Shown: positions 23,728 through 36,475 of the stretch, one piece after another | How positions within the stretch are numbered: position 1 is the first letter of the stretch | Layout of the letters: each line of letters starts with the position of its first letter | Assembly: GCA_003640385.1 (NCBI GenBank) | Contig: RCAB01000042.1 | Coordinates: 62,001 to 126,000, forward strand | Direction: 5' to 3' | Length of the DNA stretch: 64,000 nt | From: Setaria digitata | Taxonomy: Eukaryota; Nematoda; Chromadorea; Rhabditida; Setariidae | Made by a program: the position numbers and the translations under genes | The notes under the pieces: model-generated | Databases searched by the model: none | Told to the model about the DNA's origin: nothing | The model's input: only the letters and a program-made list of their open reading frames with translations

Positions 23728-26700
23728 TCAAAAATCATTTTTTTGCATATTTCTCGTTTCAACATTAGCACCCTTGCATGGTTTCAATTTTGATGGATCA
23801 TAATCAGCCCCAATTGGTAATTCAACAAAGTTCTGCGAAATAACTATTTTTTTGCTATCTTTATCTGCTTGCTGCTTCCGTAGTATTGATGGTCGGTTCA
23901 ATGTTTTTGCAGCCACAGCATTTCGGAACTGGACTATCTATAAAAAAAAAAAAGAAAAACCGCAATATCACTAGAATATTGCATTCTATGATCTTCGTCA
24001 GAGATCTTAAATTCTAGATTCGGTAAGTGAAGAAGACGAAGACATCTTCGTACCTGTTTTTGAGCTATTTCAAGAACATCATTTGCCAAATCTACTTGAT
24101 CGCGGTAAGCATCAATACCACCAGCAGAACTTTCGATAGTAAAATTTACCTTGACAGAACATTATTTAAAATAAACATTGACTTGTGATTGTGATTTGCT
24201 TTCCAAATTTACTGAGCATTTTTGAAATAAAAATGGATACCTGACCTCTTTCAATGACTCCTGCTTGTATGAAATAATCAAGCATAGTTTTACTTGCAAC
24301 AGGATACTCATTCACTTCACTAAAATATAGATTCCAATAAAAAAAAGCTCAAATTCTCGAAATTAAATCTTCAACGCAACATTCAACCGTTAATAATCTA
24401 CCAGGCAATTTGGGAATCAACATATCTCACAATTGGTTTCTTGGATGATTCTACAATCTTTTTTATTAAAATTCGAACGATTACGAGCAAATACCATACC
24501 ATTATGACTTAATATTGTTAACCTTAAACATCTAGTTCCGTCCTTTAATTTACATCTTAGATTATGCATCAGTGAACAGAAAATGGACCATTTTCAATTG
24601 TAAGGAACAGTCATACCGTATTATGTCTCCTGGACGTAAATGCAAGGATGATAGACTGTCAACGGCTGTAGCATTTACTTGAATTCTTTCTTTTGCATCG
24701 TATTTTACTGATAATCCAAGTACTTCATTCACATCAACCATCTCGTTAATACGTAAAGCCATTTGGACCTGTAAAACTAGAATTTTATTTTTATAACATA
24801 AAGGTGCAGTATTTTCCACGGTTTACTGTATTTCTTTTTTAGATAAACGAATATTAGGAATTTCGCTTAACAAAGTCAAAGAAACGAGATGAAAAAAAAA
24901 ATGAAAGTCTCCACTTGAAGTGGAAGCAGAATCTCCCAAAAATGAAATAAACAATGACTGGGGGTTACCTTCCGAATCTTCTATTCTTAGGTCTTGAAGT
25001 TTTCTCACAAACTTTTTTCTCAAAACTATCGAGAGGCCTTTCCAAGTGCTTCTAATCATCCATTACTGGGGCCTAATGCGATAGCTTTGTTTTAAAACAC
25101 CCTTGAGAGTCGATTTAATTTATTCAAAATTCATTTTTGATTAAAGAAAATTAATTCTCTTGCCAGATAGAGATCGATGGCTCGTCCCGTACATTTCATT
25201 TCCCGGCCTCGCTCTACGCTTATTTTTTCAACAAATGTCCTTTTGTGTTTACATTTTGAATAGCATGTACGTTTAAACATCACCGCTGCCATCTGCATAT
25301 AATTTGCGTAATCAAGAAATTAAATATTGGATCGGACTGGCATTTGAACGATTTAATTCCACAGCAGTGAAATCAGCAGAAATGTTAGGTACTGGTCATT
25401 TTCCACACTTAGAGACTGCACAAATCTCATTTCACATTATTTTATCTTTCTGTTATTCTGCAGTAAATCAGTACTTACTAATTTCTCAGAATGGAAGTTG
25501 TTTGAAAAGTTGGAAAGTGCTTAAACTTGAAATCCCTAAAGAAAAGATAATCCTACCGGTGAAGGTTTTTTAAGCATACAGTTGAGCTCGTTGACAGTAC
25601 TAATCTTCTCGCCATCTATAGCAACAATTATATCACCAACGAAAACTCGCCCCACTGATGCTCCAGATTCCTCAATATATGTTACCTTCAAAACCAACAC
25701 TTAGTAGTTTCACTTTCTGATATCCCGTTAGAGTTATGATCACAATTTCCTAGTACATACCAATCCAGTTCTTAACAAAAAAAGATCAGCATAGACCTAG
25801 CCAGCCATCCTTATGAACTCAATGTTTAAGCAACTCTAAGTCGCAAAATGGACCTTAACCTGTAATGTATTTTTGGAGATACGTAGTCCAAGTGGCTTCT
25901 TTAGTATTACAGTGTCCTGAAATCAGTCTTGGCTGTCGAAGAATGTTTTGTGAGGAGCAGTTCACAGACTGAGCATGCATGCTATGAGGAAACGCTGTAA
26001 GAAAATTTCAGCCAAGCGGGACACGTTTGAAAGTGTTACAATGTGTGTTAATGACATAAAATTGGACAGAGAGGTCGACAATTACGTGCTTGCTTTTCAG
26101 TGACAAGATGTTATCAGTATAATTGTTTCCTCCAAATGTCAAGTGATTATATCATACTTGAATTTATCAGAAAGGGGCTAGGACTAATGCACCTAAACTG
26201 AAAAAGGACATGGCCAAAGTTACGGGGCAATTTCTTGTCTTGTTTTATTTGTTAGACGAAACTCTTATAAGCTCATTAATAATATTTACGGTTTGGTGTA
26301 TTTTGAAAAGTACATAACTCTTTCTAGACTACTTCCTGGCAAGCAGTTTTGCCGAGGAGGAAGAGCCTCATTATCCAGAAATACCGTCCCATGTCGAATA
26401 GAGTTTATCTATTCCTTCTCCACTTAGCAGTGTGCTCTAAAGATATACTAAAGATAGTAATGAAGCAAGGCAGCAAGTGACCAAGGGGAGAAATGAAAAC
26501 ACTGGTATATTGCTACATTAGGGTTAATAACCTGAAATGGTTCCAATGGCGACGGATAAACGATAGACTGATGCTGTGACCGTGGTTGCTGATGCTCTCG
26601 TGTTTCCTTCATGCTTGAAGCATCTTCTGAACTTCCGTCCTTTCTCTCCTTACCACGTATTTGCATCTGTGCAAAATCCGTAACAGCAATTTCAGCGCCT

Positions 26701-26840
26701 TCCGTCTTAGATTCAGACTGCAACACAGCACTGCTAGCAAAAGTTTGTGAGATGCTTGACCAGTTCCCTTTAATATACGATTCGAAATATTTCCAATTAA
26801 AGAAATTTATGCAAATGCTGATGTGCAAGTGCCGATCCAT
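23728..26840 (-). CDS. PDZ-domain protein
   Basis: A minus-strand gene of at least eight exons. The first (26532-26840, tentative ATG) encodes a Ser/Gln-rich region ending YPSPLEPFQ. Exons 25860-25916 (DTVILKKPLGLRISKNTLQ) and 25557-25685 (SGASVGRVFVGDIIVAIDG) join in phase 0 into most of a PDZ domain: a PLGLRI carboxylate-binding-loop equivalent, then the GD-I--I-G core. Further coding pieces are at ~24967-25060 (IVLRKKFVRKLQDLRIEDS), 24617-24771 (VLGLSVKYDAKERIQV followed by SLHLRPGDIIR, a second PDZ-like unit), ~24400-24500 (IVESSKKPIVRYVDSQIAW), 24244-24321 (VASKTMLDYFIQAGVIERG), ~24056-24150 (AYRDQVDLANDVLEIAQKQ) and the last, ending NMQKNDF. The second unit is weaker, and not all exon phases were reconciled. 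It probably acts as a scaffold binding protein C-termini. I cannot name an orthologue. It is head-to-head with DBT, with about 1.3 kb between starts. Confidence 0.75.
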
Positions 26841-28127
26841 CTTGACTGAGCTAAGTGTAAGAAGTATTTCAAACAGGCATGCAACAAGATCGAGAATGTC
26901 GTGTCTTTTTTTTAAGCCATGACATTCACTTTACGCTTTGCTGTAATATGTTATTTGGCGAGATGTCTCATTCACTGAGAACTTTCGAAAGAGTAGAATT
27001 TAGCAACGACCATTCTGAAGTCGTGCCCTTGATCCCTGTGCCGAAGTTCAGGCCAAGAATTTTCGTTGGAAATTGATGGGTAGATACCTCTTATCAGCTT
27101 ATTGTTCCGTGTAATACCGTTGCATAGTACAGTTTCAAACAGGCTTTTGTATTTCATTATATTAAGTCAGGTTGTGAATCAAATACTACATTTGCTTACT
27201 GTCCCACAACTTCAGTTTCTAATAAGTCACTCGCATATTGATTTCTTTTAGATTATGTGTGTTTGCTCGGAAACTCCAACAATTGTTTGCTCAACGAACA
27301 AGTTAAAGTGATTCATTTTACTTCCTTCACTACTGAGAGAGGTCCTCCGAAAATTCAAAAGAAGTGCTTCACAAAATATGTCCAGAGATAAATTCTTAAT
27401 TTTATTAATAATAGTAAATTTCAAGTATTTTAGTGACCCGACGGAAGTGTTCAGTTCACCTTATTGCTGCCGAGCAGGTGAGTCTGTCTTATGTACAGGG
27501 TTGAGATCATTCCCAGCACAATGACAATGCACAAAGCTTCCACCAGCACCGAGCAATTCTCGAGTTCTTTGTTCAGTGCAGGGAAAGTGGTCTAATGGTG
27601 CTGTGTGTTAAGTTCTTTTCTTGGTACGTAGTACTCCTGCTCATTCATTTCTCTTTTCAGTTCCCGCATTACCACTTATGTTTGCATTTCAGTACTGCTG
27701 GTGATACCGAGGGAAAGAGTGGCCCACTTCTGTTGAAATTATTAACGATTCCCAACATGATATTTCCTTTGCCCTAGGATAAGTAAAACTGATTATAGTT
27801 ACTACCAAATAACAAGTTAACATCATGCGAACTGAATTAGCTATTTAGGATTCTGTGATTTGTTTCCCGCAATTATTTCCGCCATGGTAAAATTAGCTGA
27901 AGTGACGAGCAAAACAAATGGCACAATTAATAATCGAAATCAGTTACTCTTCCTGCTTAAATTGATTTGAGTGTGTTATTGCTCGGTGGATTTATCATTA
28001 AATTGGCTCTTTGTTTAGCTGCCAAATTTCATAAATTGTACGACTTAATGCGGAGTAAACGTGAGAAAGTACGTTAATATAACCTGTTAGTGCTGAAAAA
28101 CGACAGATGATATGAGATCTTTTCAGA
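26841..28127. other. Divergent promoter region between PDZ gene and DBT
   Basis: About 1.3 kb between two divergent genes. I see no recognised element apart from the trans-splice-type acceptor immediately before the DBT start. It is somewhat less AT-rich than the flanks around 27450-27780, with no supported exon. Confidence 0.5.
28119..28127 (+). promoter_or_regulatory. Likely spliced-leader acceptor of DBT
   Basis: TCTTTTCAG followed by AATGGCATCG puts a strong nematode 3' splice acceptor one base before the start codon. No donor or upstream coding exon fits it, so spliced-leader trans-splicing is the simplest reading. A 5' UTR cis-intron is the alternative. Confidence 0.55.
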
Positions 28128-31100
28128 ATGGCATCGCTTTTAGGAGGAACGAAACTGTTTTTATTGAATCGCAGGACGTTGTTCAATTCGTTCGGTGCGT
28201 TTCATTATCCTTCTTCCTTCGTCCTACTCTGCTAGACAGGATTTGAAGTTTTCTTTTTTGTTTACACTTTAAACCACCACAAGGGGTACTTGAAGGAATA
28301 TGATATTCCACATGAACAAGATCGGGAAACAATATGAGTGATAGGAGTAATGGATGTCGTATGTTGCCAACTGTGTTCTAACAATTTGTTGACTTTAGGT
28401 ATGAGAAATCCGCAGAAGACTTGATTGTCGTCCCTTAGACTCTGCAGTGCTTTAACCAACAAAGATAACACGAGAGTAGCTTAGATACTTGCTTTCCATT
28501 GCCTTATTAAGACCTAATCCGCGGTAGCATCATTGACTGATTCGAGAATTTCTTGACTACAGAGGAAGAGTGCTAAAAAAAAGAGGAGGAGAAGACAAAA
28601 GAGAATGCAGATGGAGAAGAGGAAAAGTGGAACAAAAGACAAGTGATGAAAAATCCCCGGCATGAAATTTTTGAACTATTTAGGCGTGACATGGAACCTG
28701 AGGTTCCTCCGGAGTCTTCCATGCTACTAGTGCATTGCCTATCAGGTGTTTCGAACTAGAATTTCGGTCAGGTTCTAAATCGGAAGATGTTGTCGCCGTG
28801 TACTTACATCAGCAACGCCAACTAGTCGTTGTTGTCTCCCATTTATAATAAGTTGTTATACGTTGAGGATTACTGATTAACAAGTATTAACTAGTGATAG
28901 GAAGGCGGAATCCATTAATAACTAGAAGCATAAGCTAAGACATCCGACTTAGTGTTGGAGAACCTCTTTAGAACAGAACACCCTGGTATCTTGTCAAATT
29001 GTTGCTTGGAAATGCATTTAGTGAATTTTTTATTTCTGAAGTCTTTTATTTCAGCTCGATTCCTTCCTCTTGTGCAGTTCAAGTTGTCAGATATTGGTGA
29101 AGGTATCGCTGAAGTACAAGTAAGCTTATCAACTTGATTGATCAATGCGAAAAATGCGCTAATGCTGTTATCGTTCCATTCGTTACGATTATCAAAACGC
29201 CAACTCTACGATGTCGTTATGACATAGCGCAAGAGAAACAGAACCCACGTTACCAGATTTTTGTGCACTTCGGTCCATCAGCAACGTTTTGCCTAAACAC
29301 TACTTACGGAATTATTATTCAGCTCCATACTTTTCTAGGTCAAAAAACTATATTTCACTTTGCTCCATGCATGGTGCTCCAGTATGTTTGCCTGTCAGTT
29401 TGCCCTATCTCAAACAACCTACAGTGAATAATCCCTGGGTTGATCGGGAAGCAAAAGCTTATGAGGAAGTTGTGGTGAAATTCCTGACAAATAATTTGTA
29501 GATTAAAGAGTGGCATGTGAAGGAAGGTGATCACGTGGCGCAGTTTGATGATATCTGTGAAGTACAAAGTGATAAAGCATCAGTGACAATTACTAGCCGT
29601 TTTGACGGTACCATCAAAAAGCTGTAAGTCTGACTATACTGTCTGTTTTTCCTAACTATAGATTAAAACTGTTCTTGTAGTAGCTTTTTGAAGTTAGTTT
29701 GTGTTATGTTTGATCTGAATTTCTGACTTTTGCAGTTGTAAAACTTATTAATTATCTTAAATATGTTAAGAAATTGGGAATTAATGAAAGAAAAGTTCAT
29801 TCCAGGTACTACAACGTTGATGATGTAGCAAAAGTAGGTACAACACTTGTGGACATCGAAGTGGAAGGCATTGATCCCGGTGTTTCTTTCTTACCTAAAA
29901 AGAGTTTCATAATTGACATTGGTTCACCGAGTTATTATGATTAGAATAAGAATTTCCACATTTCCCTTACATCAATTAAAAGCCCGGTTTATGTTGTCGC
30001 GCAGTTGGCTGAAATGTTTCAGACATAAAAGTGGCTCTATTTTTGGGATGACAATTTTATCCGGTGAACGCATATCTATTTAAAGCTGACAAGCTAATAT
30101 ACTCAATAATGTTTGCTTTAGATAAAAAGCCTTTGTAAATTGTGATGTCGGCTGAGTTAGGTTCCTTCTCTCCTACTCCAGAATTGGCGAGAAATGGAAA
30201 AGCAGTTCCTTAGCACTGTTTGTTGGAAATTTTACTCGTGTTATTTAACTTATTTGTTTCAAGTTGCAAAAGAAAAGGATCTTGATGAAAAAGAAGAGAG
30301 AGGAACGACGGTTTTGGAGAGTGCTGAAGAAGCTAAAAAAGTTCTTGCTACTCCAGCAGTTCGATATCTTGCTAAAGAAAAAGGGGTCTTTCTTTTACTT
30401 TTTTTCTTTCCTTTATAATAGCTAACTATTCTTTTTCCAACAAGCTTTACCCAAATTCATTGAAGAGTTAACATTTATGGAATTTTCATCATTTTCAAAC
30501 ATTCTCATACCACTTGTTAAACCTGGAAAATATATGAGAGTATTAGATGATAATAAGTTTTATAAGTGATCATCTTGAGGAAACTTGTACGTTTTTGGAT
30601 CACATCCACATTAACGTTACGTTTTCAAATTTTGAGCTTGTTACGAGATTAAGGCAATCGTTGGAAAACGCAGTACTGGTAAGAAAGAGAAATGCAACGT
30701 TTTATTTAAACTCCAGAGATTATTTAAGGTGAATTTGGTTGAAGTCATTGGAACAGGTCCGAATGGACGTATCTTAAAGGATGATATCATTCGCTTTGTC
30801 GAGGTTCAAGGTGGTAATTTTGTCAAGCAGCTTGCATCCTATCTTCTTGAATGCTTTCCTCAGCCGAAGTTTTAACTACTTGCTTCAAAGCATGATGCTA
30901 ATTACTACTGAGAACTGAAAACAATCTCTGTAATGCTTAAAACGTAAGCTATTGTACTGAAATAGCTACTAGCAAAGTGTTTTGTTGTGAAATATCTTCA
31001 ATATTCTTTCAGATTCTTTACGTCACATCCCAACTATAATCAGGAAAATGCTGTTTTAAAATAAATTTCTATCAACATTGCAGATTTGTCAGCAACTGCA

Positions 31101-33912
31101 AAAACTGCAAAAATATCACTTCCAAATGCAACGCTGCAGACTTCAAAAGCATCATCTCTAATCCCGGAAAAGGTTAATTTATGTGTGTATATGCGAATTA
31201 TTCAACTGTAAGAAGAGGGAGGAATCAAACTGATTCTTCTATCACTTTATGGCACCAACAACTTTTGACAGCTTGTTGCCCTAAAGTGATGAAAGGCACT
31301 TCAAGAAGTTTTCAAACTTATTGCATAATATATTACTTGAATTCATATTTTTAGTTCACGATACTGAAAGAAGATAAGATGATCCCAATACGTAGCTATA
31401 CTCGCGCCATGGTTAAGTCGATGACTGAGTCCCTGAAAATACCACATCTTGGTTTTTGCGATGAGGTCGAGTTTCAGTGCATTTTCATTTTCAGCTTTTA
31501 TATTATGAAGCTGACGATTTTCTCTATTCGAAAATTGCTGAAACTTTGGTTTTTCTATGTTTTTAAATTATCTACATGCTGCATGCTTTAGTAAGAGAAA
31601 AGTGAATAAATTGGTCTTGCAACTATTCATATATATTTTTAATTTTTTTTTGTGCAAAAATTCATATCGTTCACCATCTTGATCGTTTGCAAATATTTAC
31701 TTGTTTCCTGTGAATTATGAAAATAATTAATTTTTTAGATGAAGGAAATGGAAAACTAGAGGGTAATGATTATGAAAGCAATCATTCGTGATAGATCGTT
31801 AGGTCCGGAGAGCTTTTAGATTAAATTCTATTTTCAGGTGAATGTTGATCAACTTATAACAATGCGGGAGGAGCTGAAAAAATTTGAAGTAGCATACGGT
31901 CCGCGTATGAGTTTTATGCCATTTGTTATCAAAGCTGTCTCACTTGCACTAAACAAATTTCCAAAGCTAAACGCGGTCACGGACAAAAATTTAGAGAATG
32001 TCATATGTAAAGTAATTAATTTGTGATTTTAAAAGTCTTATCCGATTTTACGCTCTAAATATTTATCTGGCTTTACTACGAGTTAGTCCCTAGTCTTAAA
32101 TTGCTTGTTTTTCGAAGATTGGTACTTTTTGTAGTCTGAATACCATCTAGATAAGTAAATTAAAAAAAAAAAAAAGTTTCTGTTTAATCCTAACGTGTTT
32201 TACAACGTACCGAAACATTGTAAGAAGAATCTGACCCTATCTTCATTGTTAATGGAGATCACGTAATTATTGCCTTTTCGCATATTTAACAAAATTTGTT
32301 TTCAATTCCACTTATATGAGTGTGGGGAGTGTTCCAGGGCTAAGAAGATAAGCGATAAATAGTATATTACATAGGAAATGCTAAGCTGTGTAATGAAAAT
32401 TCTTTGTAATTAGAAATGTTTAATTTTTTTACCGAAAGAGCAATTGGATTTCCTTAGTAGCTTGGAATTTATAAGATAGGAAAGTATTTTTTATTATGTT
32501 TTGTTCAGATAAGGAATGTTGTTTGAATTATTACTGATTATCCATCAGTCTTTTTAGGCGTCACATAATATATCTATAGCTATGGATACTCCAGAAGGTC
32601 TTGTGGTACCAAACATCAAAAACTGTGAGCAACGTACGTTGTGGGAAGTCGCTGCGGAGCTGAATCGTCTTCAGGAAGCTAGTAGTAAAATGAAAGTAGA
32701 TCCAGAAGATTTGAAAGGTGGAACTTTTACACTGTCTAACGTAGGCATGGTAAGTGCGTTTTGATGCAGAAGTTTTGAAGGGAATTTCAGATGGCTTTAA
32801 ATGTTACATGTTGATTGGTCAGTGAAATTTCCTTCTCAGCAACCATTTTGATTCTTCATTTTGTCATGTGTTCATTAGAGACATATGCTTGATAGCAAAT
32901 TATTTGGGATTTGAAGATCTGGGATAAAATTTTCTTAGATCATTTGACTCACTTTTCCTTAATCACTTATTTGAGAGATTGTTTTGATGGTAGCATTTCA
33001 ATTTTTTTCTTTTTTTAAAGCAGCGTTCTTATGGCTTAAATATTATAATAAAGGGACGTTGCTTTAAAAAAAAATTTAAATTTTTAAATTTGACCACACT
33101 TTTGTTGTCAACGAATAACGATAAAAGATGGAACTCTTTTTTTTTCGTTTAGGAATTAAAATAGATTCGGATCTAGTTATATTTCGATAGATGTTCGCTT
33201 GAGTTTTATAGACCTTACATTAATTTAGTTTCTACTAAGAGAGTCAAAATGCAAAGTGGAATAATGATGAAATTTCGGGGTTTCATATCTAGAATGATTC
33301 CTTAATCGCCTATTACATTATCTGCATAATATTGAATTTAAAGATTGTTGCCTTATTTTTGTAGCGTTTTGTAGGAAAGATATCATGGAGAATTTGCAGA
33401 TTGGTGGTACTTATCTAGCACCGGTGATTATGCCACCTCAGCTTGCTATCGGAGCAATTGGACAGATTTCGAAACTACCACGTTTTGATAAACACGGAAA
33501 TGTGAGTAGCTTTATGAGCCACAATTTTTAGGAATTCTTGTATGCTAAGTAATGCAGCAAGCGTCTTCCCATTATGCTGTCTGCTGTTTCATTTTTCTTG
33601 TGATTGAATATTTCTAGAAATATTTTGTTGATTGCACCGACTGATCTCGAGAAGGCATTTCCAAAAGTAGCAATTTTGAAATTGGAGCTGGGTGTTGAGT
33701 GTTGACATATTCATTGCTTCGTTTGCATGAAAAGTTATTGATAAGAGTCGACAACCGTTTTTACGACTTTACAGGTTTATGGAGCCAGTGTGATGAAATT
33801 CTCATGGGCAGCAGACCATCGTGTTATTGACGGTGCTACGGTAGCTCGTTTCAGCCGTCAGGTGAAGGAGTATCTTGAAAATCCAGCCATCATGATCGCA
33901 GATTTGCGATAA
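28128..33912 (+). CDS. DBT: Branched-chain 2-oxo acid dehydrogenase E2 (dihydrolipoamide acyltransferase), mitochondrial
   Basis: Core E2 subunit of the mitochondrial complex that oxidises the 2-oxo acids of Leu, Ile and Val; it transfers the branched acyl group from lipoate to CoA. Twelve exons keep frame throughout: 28128-28194, 29055-29119, 29502-29623, 29806-29879, 30264-30385, 30729-30810, 31084-31172, 31355-31465, 31838-32011, 32558-32749, 33400-33501 and 33775-33912. They total 445 residues, close to the family's usual mature-plus-presequence size. The first exon is a basic, hydroxylated presequence ([19 protein letters not shown]). The lipoyl domain follows (~25-105, lipoylated Lys69 in SDKAS), then the E1/E3-binding domain (~139-170, [12 protein letters not shown] and [13 protein letters not shown]), then the catalytic domain from ~210 with [36 protein letters not shown] and active-site His415/Asp419 in DHRVIDGA. 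No damage is seen. Confidence 0.98.
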
Positions 33913-34247
33913 ACGATAGTATGTATCGTTTTTAATTACCAAAAAGGTAGTCACTACTTTTGAGTCACTGAACACGATGTGCTTTTCAATACATGTTGAA
34001 AGCAAAAATTCATTATGTTTTGTAGACACCACTGCCCTAACCGGAAGATGGGAAGACGTGGTTCTAGATTCATTGTAATTGATTCTCACAGACTTCCCCT
34101 TTCCTTCTAGATCAAACAGCATATTTATTTTGAAGTGAATTCTGGATTTGTCATGTTATGTGACTATCTCATATCGATATTTTCTGAAATGTTTTCCTTA
34201 TATCTTCTGTGCCACTCTAATGTTATGTAAATTTATGTTTTAAAACG

Positions 34248-34253
34248 AATAAA
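34248..34253 (+). terminator. Poly(A) signal of DBT
   Basis: A canonical AATAAA 336 bases after the DBT stop codon, the first one downstream of it on this strand. Confidence 0.6.
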
Positions 34254-36475
34254 GACAAAGGGTTTTATTGCTTACAATCAAATTTTTGACCTGTAGAAAT
34301 AGTAAGGAGCGTTCATGGATGATATGTTAGTGGTGACCATGTAATATCTTTCTTGGCTCAGATTTGTGGTGTGATAAAGTCTTCGTAACTTTCTTGAATC
34401 TTTTTAAATTATCGGAAATGCTGAGGGTATTGCTGACGGTGTACCTCAGTTAGGCGCGGCGCTCGAAGTTCTGTTCATCTTTTGTTTCACCACGCCACTT
34501 CCACGTCAGCACGAAATTTCATTTCCGTGCTCTACACTTGAGAATTCAGCTCGGTTATCATCATCCCAATCTTCATGTCTTCCATTTTGCTTAATGGGCG
34601 AGGTCTAACGTGACCCTTGACCCATGCGTTGACTCGCTCGCTAGTGGTTTTCTAGCTGTTAGAGGACGCAGTTTGTGTAGCACTAAATCGATCGTGTGTG
34701 AAATGGTAGTAAATTTATGGAAAGTTCAGATGTTATGTACTTTGTGCAGTTATTCTGGCTAACTGTATATTTTTCCATTTGAAATTAGTCAGCTTTTCAT
34801 TCAATCATTGGGCATGCATAGATCGGAGTGATATTGTACAAGTGAGATGATTTACCAGGCCAGTAAATCCGGTTGGGTTCTTAATTAGAGACTTCGGAGA
34901 GATTCCGATTGAAGTCTCTGGCTTGTGTCACGAGAAGTTTTCTGAAGCTGGAGTAAAAGTGCGCAGTTGCCTTCACGCGGTGGTTCCTTCCTGAGGACGA
35001 AGATATTTTCCCGAAAGGTCTACGAGCGAGTATGGGAAAGAGTGTGAGGGGAGGGAAGGTGTGTCTTGAATAGAACTTGGCTGTGCAAAGGTAGTAGTGA
35101 GTACTGTTCCTACAGGTGAGACGTGTCCCTTTTTACACATTTCAGGACATAGTGTAGAAGAGTGTATTTTACAGATTTTGGTGTGGTAGGAAGGGTCTTA
35201 ACCTCTTAACCTCTGAAATTCAGGCTTAAAATGCTGCTAGTGACGGGGTAGACTAGTATGAGCTTGGCTTCCACTACGTACTTCTTACATCTCTTTACCC
35301 TCCTTCTCAAAGTACTGTTCTGCGTGCTGGCAAGATATCTCGATACCCCTAACGTGCATCAACGTCTCCGGCAACTGTAAGTGAATCAGCCATGTTGCGT
35401 TAGATAGTGACTATTCCACACGGGGCTTCCGTTGATTTGTTACCCGTGTCATCATTATCTGTAGAATACCATCACATAATTCACGTTTGGATTCTAAAAA
35501 CTTACTCCTAACTAACTATTTACGCTCCAAATTTTTAATTCTATTATAGGATTTTAGGATGTATTTATTTTGGTCAGATGTAGAGTTGGAAAGTGAATGA
35601 GAATATGCATTGAGAATTGTTGTTTCACTACAATTTGGAAGACGATTTCAACAGCTAATTTATGTGAATTCATGATTTCTGTAGATCTCGTTTATTAATG
35701 AGCTTCATTAGTTGGTTTTTTTGCGCTTTTATACATTGAGATCAAAGCTCACTTATTTGGCCGATGTATGCAGTACTGCATTAGTGGAATGAGCCAACCA
35801 GTAAAGCTGTGGCTGTACGAGTTTTGTGAACTCACATACTTCGGATACTGCAGACGATTACACGCAAGGAGACGTTCGCGTTTTGCTCTTCCGATCTTTG
35901 TCGAACAACAATCTCTGTCTAATAAATGCGTAAACGGGATGCTGATTTGAACCATCTCGTGAGCTTTGCAAATGTGTATATTTTGCATATTCCGAAAGCC
36001 TTGCAGGTCTTTTCTCTCTGCCTAGTAGCTTTGATGGGAGTAAGTGTCACAGCTCTTGCTGACTGACGATATTGTTATAGGTGTGCAGAATCGGCGATAG
36101 CGGTAGCTTACATTTTTTTCAGTTTAAAATATTGCTTAACTGTAAGACAGAAGAGAGTGCTTTTTGTGGCAGGAACAAACAATTCTATAATTTTCTGGAT
36201 GATTTTCTTGCCATTGGGGACTTTAATGTCAGTGTACTGAGGTTCATTCAGATGCCCAGTAGATATCTTAATGCTATCTACTATGCTCAGCTGCGGTTTC
36301 CACCAATCCATCACTCTCCACTATTCTACCACTCGAAATTGAGGATCTTGTTGATTGAGTAATTTATCACATCTTTGGTAATAGTCACGTTCGGATCATG
36401 TTCAAACCTTATTACGGGCGTATTTTACGTTTCGACTTATTATTCTGCTTCTAAATCCTCTTTGAAGAAATTCCG
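34254..36475. other. Intergenic / upstream region of the large plus-strand gene
   Basis: Relatively GC-rich for the window around 34430-35460, with no exon I can support. A short inverted repeat (GAGACTTC ... GAAGTCTC, ~34888-34918) is present. Overlapping open frames at 35749-35988 (79 codons minus, 60 codons plus) have no recognisable motif. It may hold the promoter or untranslated exons of the 36.5-kb gene. Confidence 0.4.

Noticed and set aside
29134..29501. Plus-strand frames inside a DBT intron (97 and 70 codons)
   Set aside because: They lie wholly between two well-phased DBT exons (29119 and 29502) and add nothing recognisable, so they are intronic.
35749..35988. 79-codon minus-strand frame with overlapping 60-codon plus-strand frame
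   Set aside because: No motif, no splice context; it fits chance in a locally less AT-rich stretch.
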